A DNA stretch of 43,487 nucleotides from Coriobacteriales bacterium (GTDB lineage: Bacteria; Actinomycetota; Coriobacteriia; Coriobacteriales; UBA8131), in assembly GCA_031277035.1 (NCBI GenBank), contig JAISLY010000020.1, forward strand, positions 1 to 43,487. Reading direction: 5' to 3'. The notes beneath the pieces are model-generated. The model was not told where the DNA came from, ran no database searches, and was given only the letters and a program-made list of their open reading frames with translations. The translations under genes and the position numbers were made by a program. Shown here piece after piece: positions 1 through 9,623 of this stretch. Position 1 is the first letter of the stretch; each line of letters opens with the position of its first letter.

Positions 1-1146
1 AACAATCAGCGCATGCGTGAGCTCTTTTCTGCCGACCTTGATGTCACGCGTCTCATCACGGGCCTTGAGCTTTACGCGGGGCATAAGATCGATCCGCAGG
101 ACACGCTTCTCATCTTTGACGAGGTGCAGGAAGTCCCAGCGGCTCTCACTTCCCTCAAATATTTTAATGAGAACGCGCCGCACTACCAGATTATCTGCGC
201 GGGTTCGCTTCTCGGCATTGCGCTTCATGGCGGCACATCGTTTCCCGTCGGCAAGGTTGAGTTCCTGGACTTGTTTCCTCTTTCGTTTACGGAGTTCATG
301 CAGGCCATGGGCAAAGAGCAGTTTGTCTCGCTTCTGGAGCAGGGCGATTTTGCGATGGCGACCGTATTCAGGCAGGAATATATTGACCTGTTGAAACACT
401 ATTACTATGTAGGTGGTATGCCAGAAGCGGTGCTGGCGTTTTCTAAGGACCGCGACTTTGGCAAAGTGCGCGAGATACAGCAACGGATTCTTATGGCGTA
501 TGAGCAGGACTTCTCAAAGCACGTGCCGAACGCAGTGGTTCCCCGCGTTCGTATGCTGTGGAACAGCATACCGGCACAGCTTGCAAGGGAGAACAGGAAA
601 TTTATCTACGGCCTCATCAGGGAGGGCGCGCGGGCGCGGGAATACGAGTACGCCTTGATGTGGCTGACCGACTGCGGGCTTGTCCATAAGGTTCACCGTG
701 TCACCGCACCGAACCTGCCCCTCAGAGCCTACGAGGACCTGAGGGCCTTTAAGCTGTATTTGTTGGACGTTGGCCTGCTTTCCTGCATGACACAGCTGCG
801 GCAGGATATCCTGCTTCATGGCAATGCGCTGTTCAGGGAATTCAAGGGTGCGTTGAGCGAGCAGTATGTCCTGCAACAGCTGAGAACCATGCCAGGCATA
901 GGCACGTGGTATTGGACGAATGAGCGCAGTACCTCTGAGCTTGATTTTCTGCTTGGCACAGGAAGTGCCATCGTCCCGCTTGAGGTCAAAGCGGAGGTCA
1001 ACCTGCGAAGCAAAAGCCTGAAAGCATTTTTCGACAGGTACCGCCCCCCTCTGTCCATCCGCTCGTCTCTGTCTGACTACAGGCGGGAGGACTGGCTGCT
1101 GAATCTCCCCCTCTACGCCATCAGCTGCCTTCCCGCATCCCTTTAA
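1..1146 (+). CDS. AAA+ ATPase with DUF4143 domain, 5' end outside window
   Basis: The reading frame is open from base 1, so the gene begins left of the window and the Walker A loop is not visible. What remains has a Walker B segment (LLIFDEVQEVP), a sensor-like ICAGSLLGI segment, and a C-terminal DUF4143 region with the nuclease-fold-like ELDFLL...VPLEVKAE. Proteins of this family are cytoplasmic ATPases found singly in many bacteria and archaea; their function is not firmly known, and a defence or toxin-like role has been suggested. The gene ends 173 bp before rpsL and is separate from the ribosomal operon. A second complete member (17480-18673) and a remnant of a third (about 24879-25061) lie in this window. 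Confidence 0.85.
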   Translation, partial: NNQRMRELFSADLDVTRLITGLELYAGHKIDPQDTLLIFDEVQEVPAALTSLKYFNENAPHYQIICAGSLLGIALHGGTSFPVGKVEFLDLFPLSFTEFMQAMGKEQFVSLLEQGDFAMATVFRQEYIDLLKHYYYVGGMPEAVLAFSKDRDFGKVREIQQRILMAYEQDFSKHVPNAVVPRVRMLWNSIPAQLARENRKFIYGLIREGARAREYEYALMWLTDCGLVHKVHRVTAPNLPLRAYEDLRAFKLYLLDVGLLSCMTQLRQDILLHGNALFREFKGALSEQYVLQQLRTMPGIGTWYWTNERSTSELDFLLGTGSAIVPLEVKAEVNLRSKSLKAFFDRYRPPLSIRSSLSDYRREDWLLNLPLYAISCLPASL

Positions 1147-1184
1147 GGCAGAAGGGGCAATGGGGGCGCATCCTCCACAATGGA

Positions 1185-1200
1185 CACGCCCGGAGGCGTG
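1185..1200. terminator. Short GC-rich hairpin after the ATPase gene
   Basis: CACGCC and GGCGTG pair around the loop CGGA, with only GCGTTT after them. It may weakly terminate the upstream ATPase transcript. There is no long U tract, so this is tentative. Confidence 0.3.
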
Positions 1201-1204
1201 GCGT

Positions 1205-1233
1205 TTGACAGGAAGTCTCCATCCTGTTACCAT
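1205..1233 (+). promoter_or_regulatory. Promoter of the str (rpsL) operon
   Basis: A perfect -35 TTGACA (1205-1210) and a -10 TACCAT (1228-1233) are separated by 17 bp. It lies about 85 bp before the rpsL start and is the best candidate promoter for rpsL-rpsG-fusA and probably the long ribosomal run behind them. Confidence 0.65.
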
Positions 1234-1241
1234 GCGACTTC

Positions 1242-1266
1242 GCGGCTTTTTGAGCCGCCTTGTTTT
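1242..1266 (+). promoter_or_regulatory. Leader hairpin, possible attenuator
   Basis: GCGGCT (1242-1247) pairs with AGCCGC (1253-1258) across a TTTTG loop and is followed by CTTGTTTT. It starts only a few bases after the expected transcription start of the str promoter. It has the form of an intrinsic terminator inside the rpsL leader, so it could attenuate the operon; it could also be just a 5' stabilising hairpin. Confidence 0.4.
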
Positions 1267-1319
1267 GTGCGCTGATTTCGGCGCAGACGCGCTGGTAGAT
1301 GCTAGAAAGGACACAGGCC

Positions 1320-1691
1320 TTGCCAACGATTAACCAGTTGATCCGTAAGGGTCGCAAGCAGCAGGTCGATAAGAAGAAGACCCCCGCGCTGAGGGGCAAC
1401 CCGCAGAAGCGCGGCGTTTGCACACGCGTCTACACGACCACACCCAAAAAGCCAAACTCCGCGCTGCGCAAGGTCACCCGCGTGCGCCTGGTCAACGGCA
1501 TGGAGGTCACGGCCTATATCCCCGGCATCGGGCATAACCTGCAGGAGCACTCGATGGTGCTCATCCGCGGTGGCCGCGTGAAGGATCTGCCGGGTGTACG
1601 CTACAAGGTCATCCGCGCGACTCTCGACTGCGCCGCCGTCACCGACCGCAAACAGGCGCGCTCGCGTTATGGCGCAAAGAAGCCAAAGTAA
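1320..1691 (+). CDS. rpsL: 30S ribosomal protein S12
   Basis: S12 (123 aa) sits at the decoding centre of the 30S subunit and affects translational accuracy. Recognisable parts are the N-terminal [12 protein letters not shown], the [12 protein letters not shown] segment and the [25 protein letters not shown] loops near the decoding site. A frame from 1299 would add seven unlikely residues. I chose TTG at 1320 because it gives the canonical N-terminus and lies 8 bp behind AGAAAGGA (1304-1311). First gene of the str operon, 13 bp before rpsG. Confidence 0.96.
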   Translation: MPTINQLIRKGRKQQVDKKKTPALRGNPQKRGVCTRVYTTTPKKPNSALRKVTRVRLVNGMEVTAYIPGIGHNLQEHSMVLIRGGRVKDLPGVRYKVIRATLDCAAVTDRKQARSRYGAKKPK

Positions 1692-1704
1692 CGAAGGAGA
1701 AGCA

Positions 1705-2175
1705 ATGCCACGCAGAGCAGCCGCTATCCGCCGGGAGATTGCCCCGGACGCCGTCTTTAACAACCGTCTGGTCACCCAGCTCATCAACAAGGTGCTCCTG
1801 GACGGCAAGAAGTCTGTGGCCGAGTCGATTGTCTATGGCGCCTTTGACATCGTTGAGCAGAAGAGCGGCCAGGACCCGCTCTCCGTCTTCAAGAAGGCGA
1901 TGGACAATGTTCGCCCGACACTGGAAGTCAAGCCAAAGCGCGTCGGCGGTGCCACCTATCAGGTGCCGATGGAGGTCAACTCGCGTCGCGCCACGACACT
2001 GGCTATCCGCTGGATTGTCGATTTCAGCCGCAAGCGTAAGGAAAAGACGATGGTCGAGCGCCTCTCCTCCGAGATACTCGACGCCTCAAATGGAGTCGGC
2101 GCCTCGGTCAAACGGCGCGAAGACCTCTACAAGATGGCCGAGGCCAACCGGGCCTTCTCACATTATCGCTGGTAG
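1705..2175 (+). CDS. rpsG: 30S ribosomal protein S7
   Basis: S7 (156 aa, the usual length) nucleates assembly of the 30S head by binding the 3' domain of 16S rRNA and contacts E-site t[21 protein letters not shown] and [11 protein letters not shown] are typical. The start at 1705 follows AAGGAG (1694-1699); an upstream in-frame extension overlaps rpsL and is rejected. Confidence 0.97.
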   Translation: MPRRAAAIRREIAPDAVFNNRLVTQLINKVLLDGKKSVAESIVYGAFDIVEQKSGQDPLSVFKKAMDNVRPTLEVKPKRVGGATYQVPMEVNSRRATTLAIRWIVDFSRKRKEKTMVERLSSEILDASNGVGASVKRREDLYKMAEANRAFSHYRW

Positions 2176-2283
2176 CAGCACGGAGTAGCACGGAGCAGCA
2201 GCACGACCGCCCACGACAGACGACCCACGACCCGCCCACGACAGACCACGACAGACCACGAAGGATCGGACACACGCATTATC
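2176..2283. repeat. Low-complexity tandem repeat between rpsG and fusA
   Basis: The 108-bp spacer is largely built from imperfect copies of CCACGACAGAC and CACGACCCAC (about 2207-2260). No gene is seen. The only Shine-Dalgarno-like AAGGA (2261-2265) is 18 bases before the fusA start, unusually far. The sequence looks like slippage-expanded spacer, as at several other places in the window. Confidence 0.6.
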
Positions 2284-4371
2284 ATGGCACGTACGCCTCT
2301 TACAGATACTCGCAACATCGGCATCATGGCCCACATCGATGCTGGCAAGACCACGACCACCGAGCGTATCCTGTACTACACCGGCAAGAACTACAAGATC
2401 GGCGAGGTACACGACGGAAACGCGACGATGGACTGGATGGCGCAGGAGCAGGAGCGCGGCATCACCATCACCTCAGCCGCCACCACCTGTTTTTGGAAGG
2501 ATCACCGCATCCAGATTATCGACACGCCGGGGCACGTGGACTTTACCGCCGAGGTCGAACGCTCCCTGCGGGTGCTCGACGGCACGCTGGCCATCTTCTG
2601 CGCCGTCGGCGGCGTGCAGCCCCAGTCCGAGACGGTCTGGCGCCAGGCCCGCCGCTACGCCGTGCCGCGCATGGCCTTCGTCAACAAGATGGACCGTGTC
2701 GGCGCGGACTACTTTGCGGTCATCGACCAGATGAAGGAACGTCTTGAGACCCGCACCGCCGTCCTGCAGCTTCCCATTGGCTCAGAGGATCGCTTCACCG
2801 GCATCATCGACCTGGTGACCATGACGGCCTGGCACTTCAATGAGGACGAGAAGGGGATTATCTATCCGGTTGAGGAGGAGATTCCCGACGGCTACCAGGG
2901 CCGCGCCAGACAGTACCACGAACAGCTTGTCGAGACGGCCGCCGAGTTTGACGACGATTTGATGATGAAGGTGCTTGAGGGCGAGGAGTACCACGCCGAC
3001 GAAGTCAAGGCCGCCCTGCGCAAAGGTACCATCGCCTGCGAGATTACGCCGGTTATCTGCGGCGCCTCCTTTAAGAACAAGGGCATTCAACAGCTCCTCG
3101 ACGCAATTATCGACTACCTCCCCTCACCGCTTGACATCCCCTCGATTACGGGGGTAAGCCTCAAAACCGATGCCGAGACTGAGCGCAGGGCAGACCCCGC
3201 AGAGCCCTTCGCGGCTCTGGCCTTTAAGATTATGATTGACCCGCATGTTGGCAAGCTTACCTACTTTCGCGTCTACTCCGGCACACTCGATTCCGGCAGC
3301 TACGTGCTCAATGCCACCAAGGACAAGACGGAGCGCATCGGCCGTCTGCTGGAGATGCACTCCAATACCCGCATGGACATCGACCAGGTTCAGGCGGGCG
3401 ACATCTGCGCCGCCGTGGGCCTCAAGGACACCTCAACCGGTGACACGCTCTGTGCGCCGACAAGCCCGGTCATCCTCGAGAGCATGGTGTTTCCCGATCC
3501 GGTCATCGACATCGCGATTGAGCCCAAGACCAAGGCCGAGCAGGACAAGCTCAGCGTGGCCCTGCAAAAGCTCGCCGAGGAGGACCCGACCTTCCGCGTG
3601 GCGACCAACCAGGAGACCGGCCAGACGGTCATCGCCGGCATGGGCGAGCTGCATCTGGAGATCATCGTCGATCGACTTTTGCGTGAGTTCAAGATTGAGG
3701 CAAATGTCGGCAAGCCGCAGGTTGCCTACCGCGAGACCGCCGGGCAGCCCGTCTCGGGCGTGGAAGGAAAGTTCATACGGCAAAGTGGCGGGCGCGGCCA
3801 GTACGGCCACGCAATCATCAATCTCATCCCTCAGGAGCCCGGCGCGGGCTATGAGTTCGAGAGCAAGATCGTCGGTGGCACCATCCCCAAAGAGTACATC
3901 ACTCCGGTCGACCGGGGCATCCAGGAGGCGCTCGCCTCCGGAGTTATCGCCGGCTTTCCGGTCGTTGACGTGCGTGTTGAGCTTGTCGACGGCTCCTATC
4001 ACGAGGTGGACTCCTCCGAGGCTGCCTTTAAGATTGCCGGTTCGATGGCGGTCAAGGAGGCCTTGCGCAAAAGCAAGCCGGTGCTGCTGGAGCCGATGAT
4101 GAGCGTGGAGGTCGAGAGTCCCGAGGCATACCTGGGCGAGGTCATGGGCAACCTCAGCTCACGGCGCGGCCAGATACAGGGCATTGAGGAGCGTGGCGGC
4201 TCCAAGGTCATCAGGGCGCTTGTCCCTCTTTCCGAGATGTTCGGCTACGCCACCGACCTGCGTTCCTCCACACAGGGACGCGCCGCCTACACCATGCAGT
4301 TCAGTTCCTATGAGCCGGTGCCCAAGACCATAGCCACCGAGATCGTCAGTAAAGCTGGAGGTAACGCCTAA
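2284..4371 (+). CDS. fusA: Elongation factor G
   Basis: This GTPase (695 aa) drives translocation on the ribosome and, with RRF, recycling. GTP-binding motifs are complete: G1 AHIDAGKT (16-23), switch I RGITITSA (58-65), G3 DTPGH (80-84), G4 NKMD (134-137). Domains II to V follow, with typical GMGELHLEI and RGGQYGHA-like segments. The stop codon overlaps the start of rpsJ by one base. In most bacteria tuf follows fusA in this operon; here it does not, so EF-Tu must be encoded elsewhere. Confidence 0.97.
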   Translation: MARTPLTDTRNIGIMAHIDAGKTTTTERILYYTGKNYKIGEVHDGNATMDWMAQEQERGITITSAATTCFWKDHRIQIIDTPGHVDFTAEVERSLRVLDGTLAIFCAVGGVQPQSETVWRQARRYAVPRMAFVNKMDRVGADYFAVIDQMKERLETRTAVLQLPIGSEDRFTGIIDLVTMTAWHFNEDEKGIIYPVEEEIPDGYQGRARQYHEQLVETAAEFDDDLMMKVLEGEEYHADEVKAALRKGTIACEITPVICGASFKNKGIQQLLDAIIDYLPSPLDIPSITGVSLKTDAETERRADPAEPFAALAFKIMIDPHVGKLTYFRVYSGTLDSGSYVLNATKDKTERIGRLLEMHSNTRMDIDQVQAGDICAAVGLKDTSTGDTLCAPTSPVILESMVFPDPVIDIAIEPKTKAEQDKLSVALQKLAEEDPTFRVATNQETGQTVIAGMGELHLEIIVDRLLREFKIEANVGKPQVAYRETAGQPVSGVEGKFIRQSGGRGQYGHAIINLIPQEPGAGYEFESKIVGGTIPKEYITPVDRGIQEALASGVIAGFPVVDVRVELVDGSYHEVDSSEAAFKIAGSMAVKEALRKSKPVLLEPMMSVEVESPEAYLGEVMGNLSSRRGQIQGIEERGGSKVIRALVPLSEMFGYATDLRSSTQGRAAYTMQFSSYEPVPKTIATEIVSKAGGNA

Positions 4372-4682
4372 TGGCAACGAGTCAAAAAATCAGGATCCGC
4401 CTCAAGGGTTACGACCATGAGATCGTCGATCAGTCCACAAAACTCATCGTCGATACCGCCCAGAAGACCGGCGCCAGGGTCTCCGGGCCCATACCGCTGC
4501 CGACGGAGCGCAACCTGTATTGCGTCGTCCGTTCGCCGCACAAGGATAAGGACAGCCGCGAGCAGTTTGAGATGCGCACCCACAAGCGCCTCATCGACAT
4601 CCTTGAGCCGACGCCTAACACCGTTGACTCACTGATGCGTCTTGACCTGCCCGCAGGCGTGGACATCGAGATTAAGTTGTGA
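4371..4682 (+). CDS. rpsJ: 30S ribosomal protein S10
   Basis: S10 (103 aa) is a 30S head protein and also the NusE partner of NusB in antitermination. [31 protein letters not shown] and [19 protein letters not shown] are characteristic. It starts on TAATG, overlapping the fusA stop, after GGAGGT, so it is translationally coupled to fusA. This joins str and S10 genes into one transcription unit. Confidence 0.97.
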   Translation: MATSQKIRIRLKGYDHEIVDQSTKLIVDTAQKTGARVSGPIPLPTERNLYCVVRSPHKDKDSREQFEMRTHKRLIDILEPTPNTVDSLMRLDLPAGVDIEIKL

Positions 4683-4869
4683 CAGGAAGCGAGGACGCGA
4701 CGGACGCCGTGCAACGGCGCACCGGGCGAGGTGAGGGGCGCTCACGCGAGCGCGACGGACACGCCGGACGCGCCAGACGCGCCGGATGTGGGTGAGAGGG
4801 CTCACCGAGGACGACAAAGGCATCGGGCCTTGGCGGGGCTTTGGGATCGTGAGAGGAAAAGGAACGGAT
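4683..4869. repeat. rpsJ-rplC spacer with short repeats
   Basis: This 187-bp spacer contains imperfect 9-bp copies related to GACGCGCCG (about 4757-4790) and no gene with coding character. The rplC ribosome-binding site (GAGAGGAAAAGGA, about 4850-4865) is at its end. No clear promoter was seen. Confidence 0.4.
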
Positions 4870-5490
4870 ATGTGCGATACGATACTGGGAAGAAAGCTGG
4901 GCATGACCCAGGTCTGGTCCAAGGACGACCGCTTGATTCCTGTCACCGTCATTCAGGCGGGACCCTGCGTCGTGACGCAGATCAAGACGGAGACTCAAGA
5001 AGGCTATAATGCTATCCAGATAGGTTTTGGCGACGTCAAGGCCAAGAAGCTCAATCGGCCGATGAAGGGCCATTTTGACGCGCACGGCGTTGAGCCTCGC
5101 AAGATATTGCGTGAGGTTCGCGTCAAGGATGCCTCGACCTACGAACTGGGCCAGCAGCTGACGGTCGAGGGCTTTGCCGAGACGAGCAAGGTTGACGTGA
5201 CGGGCATCTCCAAGGGCAAGGGCTTTGCCGGCGTCATCAAGCGCCATAACTTCAGCGGCGGCCCCGGCGGCCACGGTGCGCACTTTCATCGCGCGCCCGG
5301 CTCCGTTGGCCAGTGCGCCACGCCCTCCCGCGTCTTTAAGGGTCTGCGTCTGCCCGGCCACATGGGCACCGACCGGGTAACGGTGAAAAACCTTGAGGTC
5401 GTCAAAGTGGACAACGAGCAGAATCTGATATTGGTCAAGGGTGCCGTCCCTGGCGGCAAGGGCGCTCTTCTGAGCGTCCGCATCGCGTAA
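4870..5490 (+). CDS. rplC: 50S ribosomal protein L3
   Basis: L3 (206 aa) binds near the 3' end of 23S rRNA and starts 50S assembly. LGRKLGMTQVW, KGKGFAGVIKRHNF and GGPGGHGAHFHRAPGSVG are diagnostic. The in-frame extension to 4786 was rejected because MCDTILGRKLGMT is the normal N-terminus and a purine-rich RBS precedes ATG 4870. Fifteen bases before rplD. Confidence 0.96.
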   Translation: MCDTILGRKLGMTQVWSKDDRLIPVTVIQAGPCVVTQIKTETQEGYNAIQIGFGDVKAKKLNRPMKGHFDAHGVEPRKILREVRVKDASTYELGQQLTVEGFAETSKVDVTGISKGKGFAGVIKRHNFSGGPGGHGAHFHRAPGSVGQCATPSRVFKGLRLPGHMGTDRVTVKNLEVVKVDNEQNLILVKGAVPGGKGALLSVRIA

Positions 5491-5504
5491 AGGAGGTCAG
5501 GGAC

Positions 5505-6509
5505 ATGGCTGTAAAACCAGACGAGAAGGCCGGCGAGAAGCCGGTGGCGACCGACGCGACGAAGGCCGCGAAGGCGACCGACGCGAAGGCGACGGCTGCC
5601 AAGGCGACCGACGCGACGAAGGACGCCAAGGCTTCGGGTACAAAGGCCGTCAAGGCCGCTGCTGACGCCAAGCCGGCCGCCAAGCCGGCCGCCAAAGAGG
5701 CAAAGTCGGCCGCCAGGGCCGCCAGGGCCGCCGAGACAAAAGACACAAAGGCCGCTGACACAAAGGCCAAAGCCGACGCCAAGCCGGCCGCCAAGGCCGA
5801 CGCCAAGCCGGCCACCAAAGCCGACAGCAAAGACGCCAAAGACGCCAAGCCGAGCACCAAAGAGGCCAGGGCCGCGGCCAAAGACCCCAGGGCCATCGAG
5901 GTTATCAACCAGCAGGGCGAGCAGATCGGCACGACGAAGCTCGCGGAGAGCATCTTTGCCGTCACACCGCATATCCACATCATGCACGAGGTCTGCCGCG
6001 CACAGATGGCGGCCGCCCGACAGGGCACACACGACACCAAGACCCGCGGACAGGTTCGCGGCGGCGGCAAGAAGCCCTATCGCCAGAAGGGTACCGGCCG
6101 CGCGCGTCAGGGTACAATCCGCGCCCCGCAGTATGCCGGCGGCGGCGTGGTCTTCGGGCCGCACCCGCGCAGCTATGCCTTCAAGGTCAACAACCGCGAG
6201 GTCAAGCTCGCGATGCGCTCGGCGCTTTCTGCCAAGCGGGCCGAGGGTGCTCTTTTTGTCGTAGACTCCTTTGACTTCGAGAAGCCCTCGACCAGGCAGG
6301 CCGCCGACATTCTCACGGCACTTGACCTCCAGGGGCGCCTGACCATCGTCATTGCGGATAACGACGTCAACGCCTTTCTCTCCTTTCGCAATATCAGTCG
6401 GGTACGCGTCATCGCCGTCTCCGAGTCCAATACCTACGACTTTATCGACAACAGGAACCTGGTCCTCACGAAGGCCGCGCTGAAGCGCATCGAGGAGGTG
6501 TTGCAGTAA
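5505..6509 (+). CDS. rplD: 50S ribosomal protein L4 with long Ala/Lys-rich N-terminal extension
   Basis: The L4 core (about residues 130-334, normal size) carries GGGKKPYRQKGTGRARQG and the C-terminal fold. L4 binds 23S rRNA, its loop lines the exit tunnel, and in some bacteria it represses its own operon. Before the core lies an extension of about 129 residues made almost only of Ala, Lys, Asp and Thr in repeats such as ADAKPAAK. AAAGGAGG just before ATG 5505 supports translation from there. The extension resembles histone-H1-like or polybasic tails and is far longer than usual. L30 (13579) has a similar one. Confidence 0.95.
   Translation: MAVKPDEKAGEKPVATDATKAAKATDAKATAAKATDATKDAKASGTKAVKAAADAKPAAKPAAKEAKSAARAARAAETKDTKAADTKAKADAKPAAKADAKPATKADSKDAKDAKPSTKEARAAAKDPRAIEVINQQGEQIGTTKLAESIFAVTPHIHIMHEVCRAQMAAARQGTHDTKTRGQVRGGGKKPYRQKGTGRARQGTIRAPQYAGGGVVFGPHPRSYAFKVNNREVKLAMRSALSAKRAEGALFVVDSFDFEKPSTRQAADILTALDLQGRLTIVIADNDVNAFLSFRNISRVRVIAVSESNTYDFIDNRNLVLTKAALKRIEEVLQ
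5520..5890 (+). repeat. In-frame Ala/Lys/Asp repeat coding the L4 extension
   Basis: Imperfect 9- and 12-bp units such as GACGCCAAG and GCCAAGCCGGCC recur through the 5' third of rplD. All keep the frame. The encoded region is strongly charged (about a quarter lysine) and predicted to be disordered or helical. Confidence 0.75.
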
Positions 6510-6793
6510 TGAAAGACCCCCGTCAGGTCATCCTGCGGCCGATTGTCTCGGAGCGCAGCTACGACCTTATCACCGAGAATCGCTACACCTTCGAGGTCGC
6601 CAAACAGGCCAACAAGGTGGAGATTGGGCAGGCTATCGAATCGATATTCGACGTCACGGTTCTGAAGGTCAACACACTCAACATCAAGGGGAAGCCCAAA
6701 CGTGTCCGCTATGCCAAGGGCCTCACCCGTTCCTGGAAGAAAGCCATCGTCACCCTTGCCGAGGGCGATACGATAGAAGCCTTCGGCGTGTAA
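6509..6793 (+). CDS. rplW: 50S ribosomal protein L23
   Basis: L23 (94 aa) lies at the polypeptide exit and docks signal recognition particle and trigger factor. DPRQVILRPIVSERSY, NRYTFEVAKQANKVEI and KGKPKRVRYAKGLTRSWKKA fit the family. Its ATG overlaps the rplD stop (TAATG). Confidence 0.96.
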   Translation: MKDPRQVILRPIVSERSYDLITENRYTFEVAKQANKVEIGQAIESIFDVTVLKVNTLNIKGKPKRVRYAKGLTRSWKKAIVTLAEGDTIEAFGV

Positions 6794-6805
6794 GGAGTTG
6801 TGAGC

Positions 6806-7636
6806 ATGGGTATCAAACAGTACAAACCGACCTCGCCCGGGCGCCGCTTCCAGTCGGTCTCCGACTTTAAGGAGATTACGAAGACGACGCCGGAGAAGTC
6901 ACTCACCGAGGCGCTGCCCAAAAAGGCCGGGCGCAACAACAACGGCCGCATCACGACGCGCCATCAGGGCGGCGGTCACAAGCGGCGCTATCGGGTCATA
7001 GACTTCAAGCGTAAGCGCGACGGCATCCCTGCAACGGTCGCAACCATCGAGTACGACCCCAACCGCTCCGCCCGCATCGCGCTTCTGCACTACGCCGACG
7101 GCGTTAAGACCTACATCCTTCAGCCCAGGGGCCTGAAGGTGGGCGATGTGGTGGAAAGCGGCCCCGGTGCCGACATCAAGCCGGGCAACACGCTGGCGCT
7201 CAAAGACATCCCAATCGGCACGACGATACACGCCGTTGAGCTGCAGCCTGGCAAGGGCGCCGCCCTCGCACGCAGCGCGGGCACCTCCATCCAGCTCATG
7301 GGCAAGGAGGGCGGCTATGCCATCCTGCGCATGCCTTCTTCCGAGATGCGCCGCGTGCTTATCACCTGCCGCGCCACCATCGGCGAGGTGGGCAATGCCG
7401 ACCACTCCAACCTCAGGATTGGCAAGGCGGGCCGTAAGCGCTGGCTGGGCGTGCGCCCGACCGTACGCGGTACCGTCATGAACCCCGTGGATCATCCGCA
7501 TGGCGGCGGTGAGGGCAAGAACAAGAGTGCCGGGCGCCATCCGGTCACCCCCTGGGGCGTGCCGACGAAGGGGCATCGCACCCGCAACAAGAAAAAGGCC
7601 TCAAGCCGCCTGATCATCCGTCGGCGCAAGAAGTAA
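6806..7636 (+). CDS. rplB: 50S ribosomal protein L2
   Basis: L2 (276 aa) is required for subunit association and peptidyl-transferase function. [14 protein letters not shown], the [11 protein letters not shown] region and the conserved C-terminal [13 protein letters not shown] (histidine loop near the active site) are visible. A GTG at 6800 is only two bases behind AAGGAG (6792-6797), so ATG 6806 with 8-bp spacing is preferred. Confidence 0.97.
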   Translation: MGIKQYKPTSPGRRFQSVSDFKEITKTTPEKSLTEALPKKAGRNNNGRITTRHQGGGHKRRYRVIDFKRKRDGIPATVATIEYDPNRSARIALLHYADGVKTYILQPRGLKVGDVVESGPGADIKPGNTLALKDIPIGTTIHAVELQPGKGAALARSAGTSIQLMGKEGGYAILRMPSSEMRRVLITCRATIGEVGNADHSNLRIGKAGRKRWLGVRPTVRGTVMNPVDHPHGGGEGKNKSAGRHPVTPWGVPTKGHRTRNKKKASSRLIIRRRKK

Positions 7637-7647
7637 GGGAGACCAAC

Positions 7648-7923
7648 GTGAGCCGTAGTTTAAAGAAGGGGCCGTTTGTCGAGCCGAGGCTGCTCGATCG
7701 CATCAACGCGATGAACGAGTCGGGCGACAAGCAGGTTATCAAGACCTGGTCGCGCGCCTCCACCATCTTCCCCGAGATGGTCGGCCATACCATTGCCGTC
7801 CACGACGGCCGTAAGCATGTGCCGGTCTATATCACCGAGTCCATGGTCGGGCACAAGCTGGGAGAGTTCGCCGCCACCCGCACCTTCCGCGGACACGCGG
7901 GCGACAAGAAAGGCAAGAGGTAA
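7648..7923 (+). CDS. rpsS: 30S ribosomal protein S19
   Basis: S19 (91 aa) sits in the 30S head near the A-site t[21 protein letters not shown] is the usual N-terminus, begun by GTG at 7648 behind [25 protein letters not shown] is typical. Its stop overlaps the rplV start (TAATG). Confidence 0.96.
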   Translation: MSRSLKKGPFVEPRLLDRINAMNESGDKQVIKTWSRASTIFPEMVGHTIAVHDGRKHVPVYITESMVGHKLGEFAATRTFRGHAGDKKGKR

Positions 7924-8261
7924 TGGAAGCGAGAGCACAGGCCCGCTACGTTCGGGTCTCACCACGCAAGGCTCGCCTTGTCATCGACCTGATTCGTGGC
8001 AAAGCAGTGCCCAGGGCCCAGGAAATTCTGCGCTTTTCAGAGCGCAATGTCTCCGAGGTTGTTGAGAAATGCCTCAACAGCGCCGTAGCCAACGCAAGTC
8101 GTGATGGCGTGCGGGCTGAGAACCTCTACGTCAAGACCACCTTCGCCGACGAGGGACCGACGCTGAAGCGCTATCGTCCGCGGGCAAAAGGCTCCGCCTC
8201 CCGCATTCGCAAGCGCACCTGTCACATCACCGTCGTCGTCGCGACCAAAGAGGAGGCGTAA
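7923..8261 (+). CDS. rplV: 50S ribosomal protein L22
   Basis: L22 (112 aa) extends a hairpin into the exit tunnel beside L4. The N-terminal [20 protein letters not shown] and the C-terminal [21 protein letters not shown] are characteristic. Coupled to rpsS by a one-base overlap. Confidence 0.96.
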   Translation: MEARAQARYVRVSPRKARLVIDLIRGKAVPRAQEILRFSERNVSEVVEKCLNSAVANASRDGVRAENLYVKTTFADEGPTLKRYRPRAKGSASRIRKRTCHITVVVATKEEA

Positions 8262-8265
8262 GTTC

Positions 8266-8973
8266 ATGGGTCAGAAAGTCTATCCGACCGGGTTTCGTCT
8301 GGGCATCACCGAGGAGTGGCGCAGCCGCTGGTACGCGAACCGCGATTACGCGGCCACCCTGGCAAACGACCTTGCCCTGCGCAAGCATCTGACAAAGCGC
8401 CTGGCAAAGGCCGCCGTCTCAAAAATCGAGATTGAGCGCGCCGGTGATAAGATAAAGGTCGTCATCACCACAGCCCGCCCCGGCATCGTCATCGGCAAGA
8501 AAGGCGCCGAGATAGACGAGTTGCGCAAGGAGCTTGAGCGCCTCACGGAGGGCCACGTGAACGTCGAGGTTCTCGAAATCAAGCGCCCCGAGCTCGACGC
8601 CGTTCTCATCGCCCAGTCCGTTGCCGAGCAGCTTGAGGGCCGCGTTGCCTTTCGCCGTGCGATGCGCAAGGCGGTGCAAAACGCGCGTAAGAGCGGCGCG
8701 AAGGGCATCCGCATTCAATGTGCCGGCCGCCTGGGCGGTGCCGAGATGAGCAGGCGCGAGTGGTACCGCGAGGGGCGCGTGCCGCTGCATACCCTGCGGG
8801 CAAAGATCGACTACGGCTTTGCCACCGCCGCAACGACGATGGGCTCCATCGGCGTCAAGGTCTGGGTCTACCACGGCGAGAAGCTCCCCGGTCAGCCCAC
8901 CCCCGCCCCCGCCCTTGAAGGCTCGTCCCGCCCGCAGCGCCCGCGGCGTGAGCGCGGCGAAGGGAGGAAGTAG
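8266..8973 (+). CDS. rpsC: 30S ribosomal protein S3
   Basis: S3 (235 aa) lines the mRNA entry channel. The N-terminal [14 protein letters not shown], the KH-domain loop GIVIGKKG (73-80) and the C-terminal [22 protein letters not shown] are clear. The last 30 residues form a Pro/Arg-rich tail, common in actinobacteria. GAGGAGG precedes ATG 8266. Confidence 0.97.
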   Translation: MGQKVYPTGFRLGITEEWRSRWYANRDYAATLANDLALRKHLTKRLAKAAVSKIEIERAGDKIKVVITTARPGIVIGKKGAEIDELRKELERLTEGHVNVEVLEIKRPELDAVLIAQSVAEQLEGRVAFRRAMRKAVQNARKSGAKGIRIQCAGRLGGAEMSRREWYREGRVPLHTLRAKIDYGFATAATTMGSIGVKVWVYHGEKLPGQPTPAPALEGSSRPQRPRRERGEGRK

Positions 8974-8975
8974 AC

Positions 8976-9401
8976 ATGCTGATACCCAAGCGCGTCAAGC
9001 ACCGTAAGGTGCAGCGCGGCTCGATGAAGGGAACCGCCAAGGGAGGCACCGAACTGAACTTCGGCACCTACGGCATCCAGGCTCTTGAGCCCCACTGGAT
9101 TACGAACCGCCAGATTGAGGCTGCCCGTGTTGCGATGACTCGTCATATGAAGCGCGGCGGCCGCGTCTGGATTACGATTTTTCCGGACAAGCCGATTACC
9201 AAAAAGCCGGCCGAGACCCGCATGGGCTCTGGCAAGGGCAACCCCGAAGAGTGGGTGGCCGTCGTCAAACCGGGGCGCATCATGTTCGAGGTCGCTGACG
9301 TGGACCATGAGGTCGCCGTCGAGGCTTTGCGCCTGGCGATTCAGAAGTTGCCCATCAAGTGCAAGATAGTCACCCGTGCGACCGACGGGGAGGAACAATG
9401 A
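8976..9401 (+). CDS. rplP: 50S ribosomal protein L16
   Basis: L16 (141 aa) helps organise the A-site of the 50S subunit. [26 protein letters not shown] and the [18 protein letters not shown] segment identify it. GGGAGGA precedes the start; the stop overlaps the rpmC start as ATGA. Confidence 0.97.
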   Translation: MLIPKRVKHRKVQRGSMKGTAKGGTELNFGTYGIQALEPHWITNRQIEAARVAMTRHMKRGGRVWITIFPDKPITKKPAETRMGSGKGNPEEWVAVVKPGRIMFEVADVDHEVAVEALRLAIQKLPIKCKIVTRATDGEEQ

Positions 9402-9607
9402 AGGCAAAAGAGATACGGGAGCTTTCCAACGACGATCTGACGCAGAAGCTCAAGGAAGGGCGTGCGGAGCTGTTCAACCTGCGCTTCCAGATGGCCACGA
9501 GTCAGCTGGATAACACCGCACGCATCAAGATCGTCAAAAAGGACATCGCGCGCGTTTTAACCGAGATACGCGCACGGCAGGAGATCCTTGTGGACCGGGC
9601 GAGTTAG
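9398..9607 (+). CDS. rpmC: 50S ribosomal protein L29
   Basis: L29 (69 aa) is a two-helix protein near the exit tunnel. [14 protein letters not shown] and [16 protein letters not shown] are typical. The start at 9398 (ATGA overlap with rplP, behind GGGGAGGA) replaces an upstream in-frame extension with no family similarity. Confidence 0.95.
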   Translation: MKAKEIRELSNDDLTQKLKEGRAELFNLRFQMATSQLDNTARIKIVKKDIARVLTEIRARQEILVDRAS

Positions 9608-9623
9608 AAAGCAGGACGGATAC

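Noticed and set aside
514-1326. A 270-codon minus-strand ORF across the ATPase 3' end and rpsL leader
   Set aside because: It is antisense to the ATPase gene, covers the str promoter, and shows no known motif.
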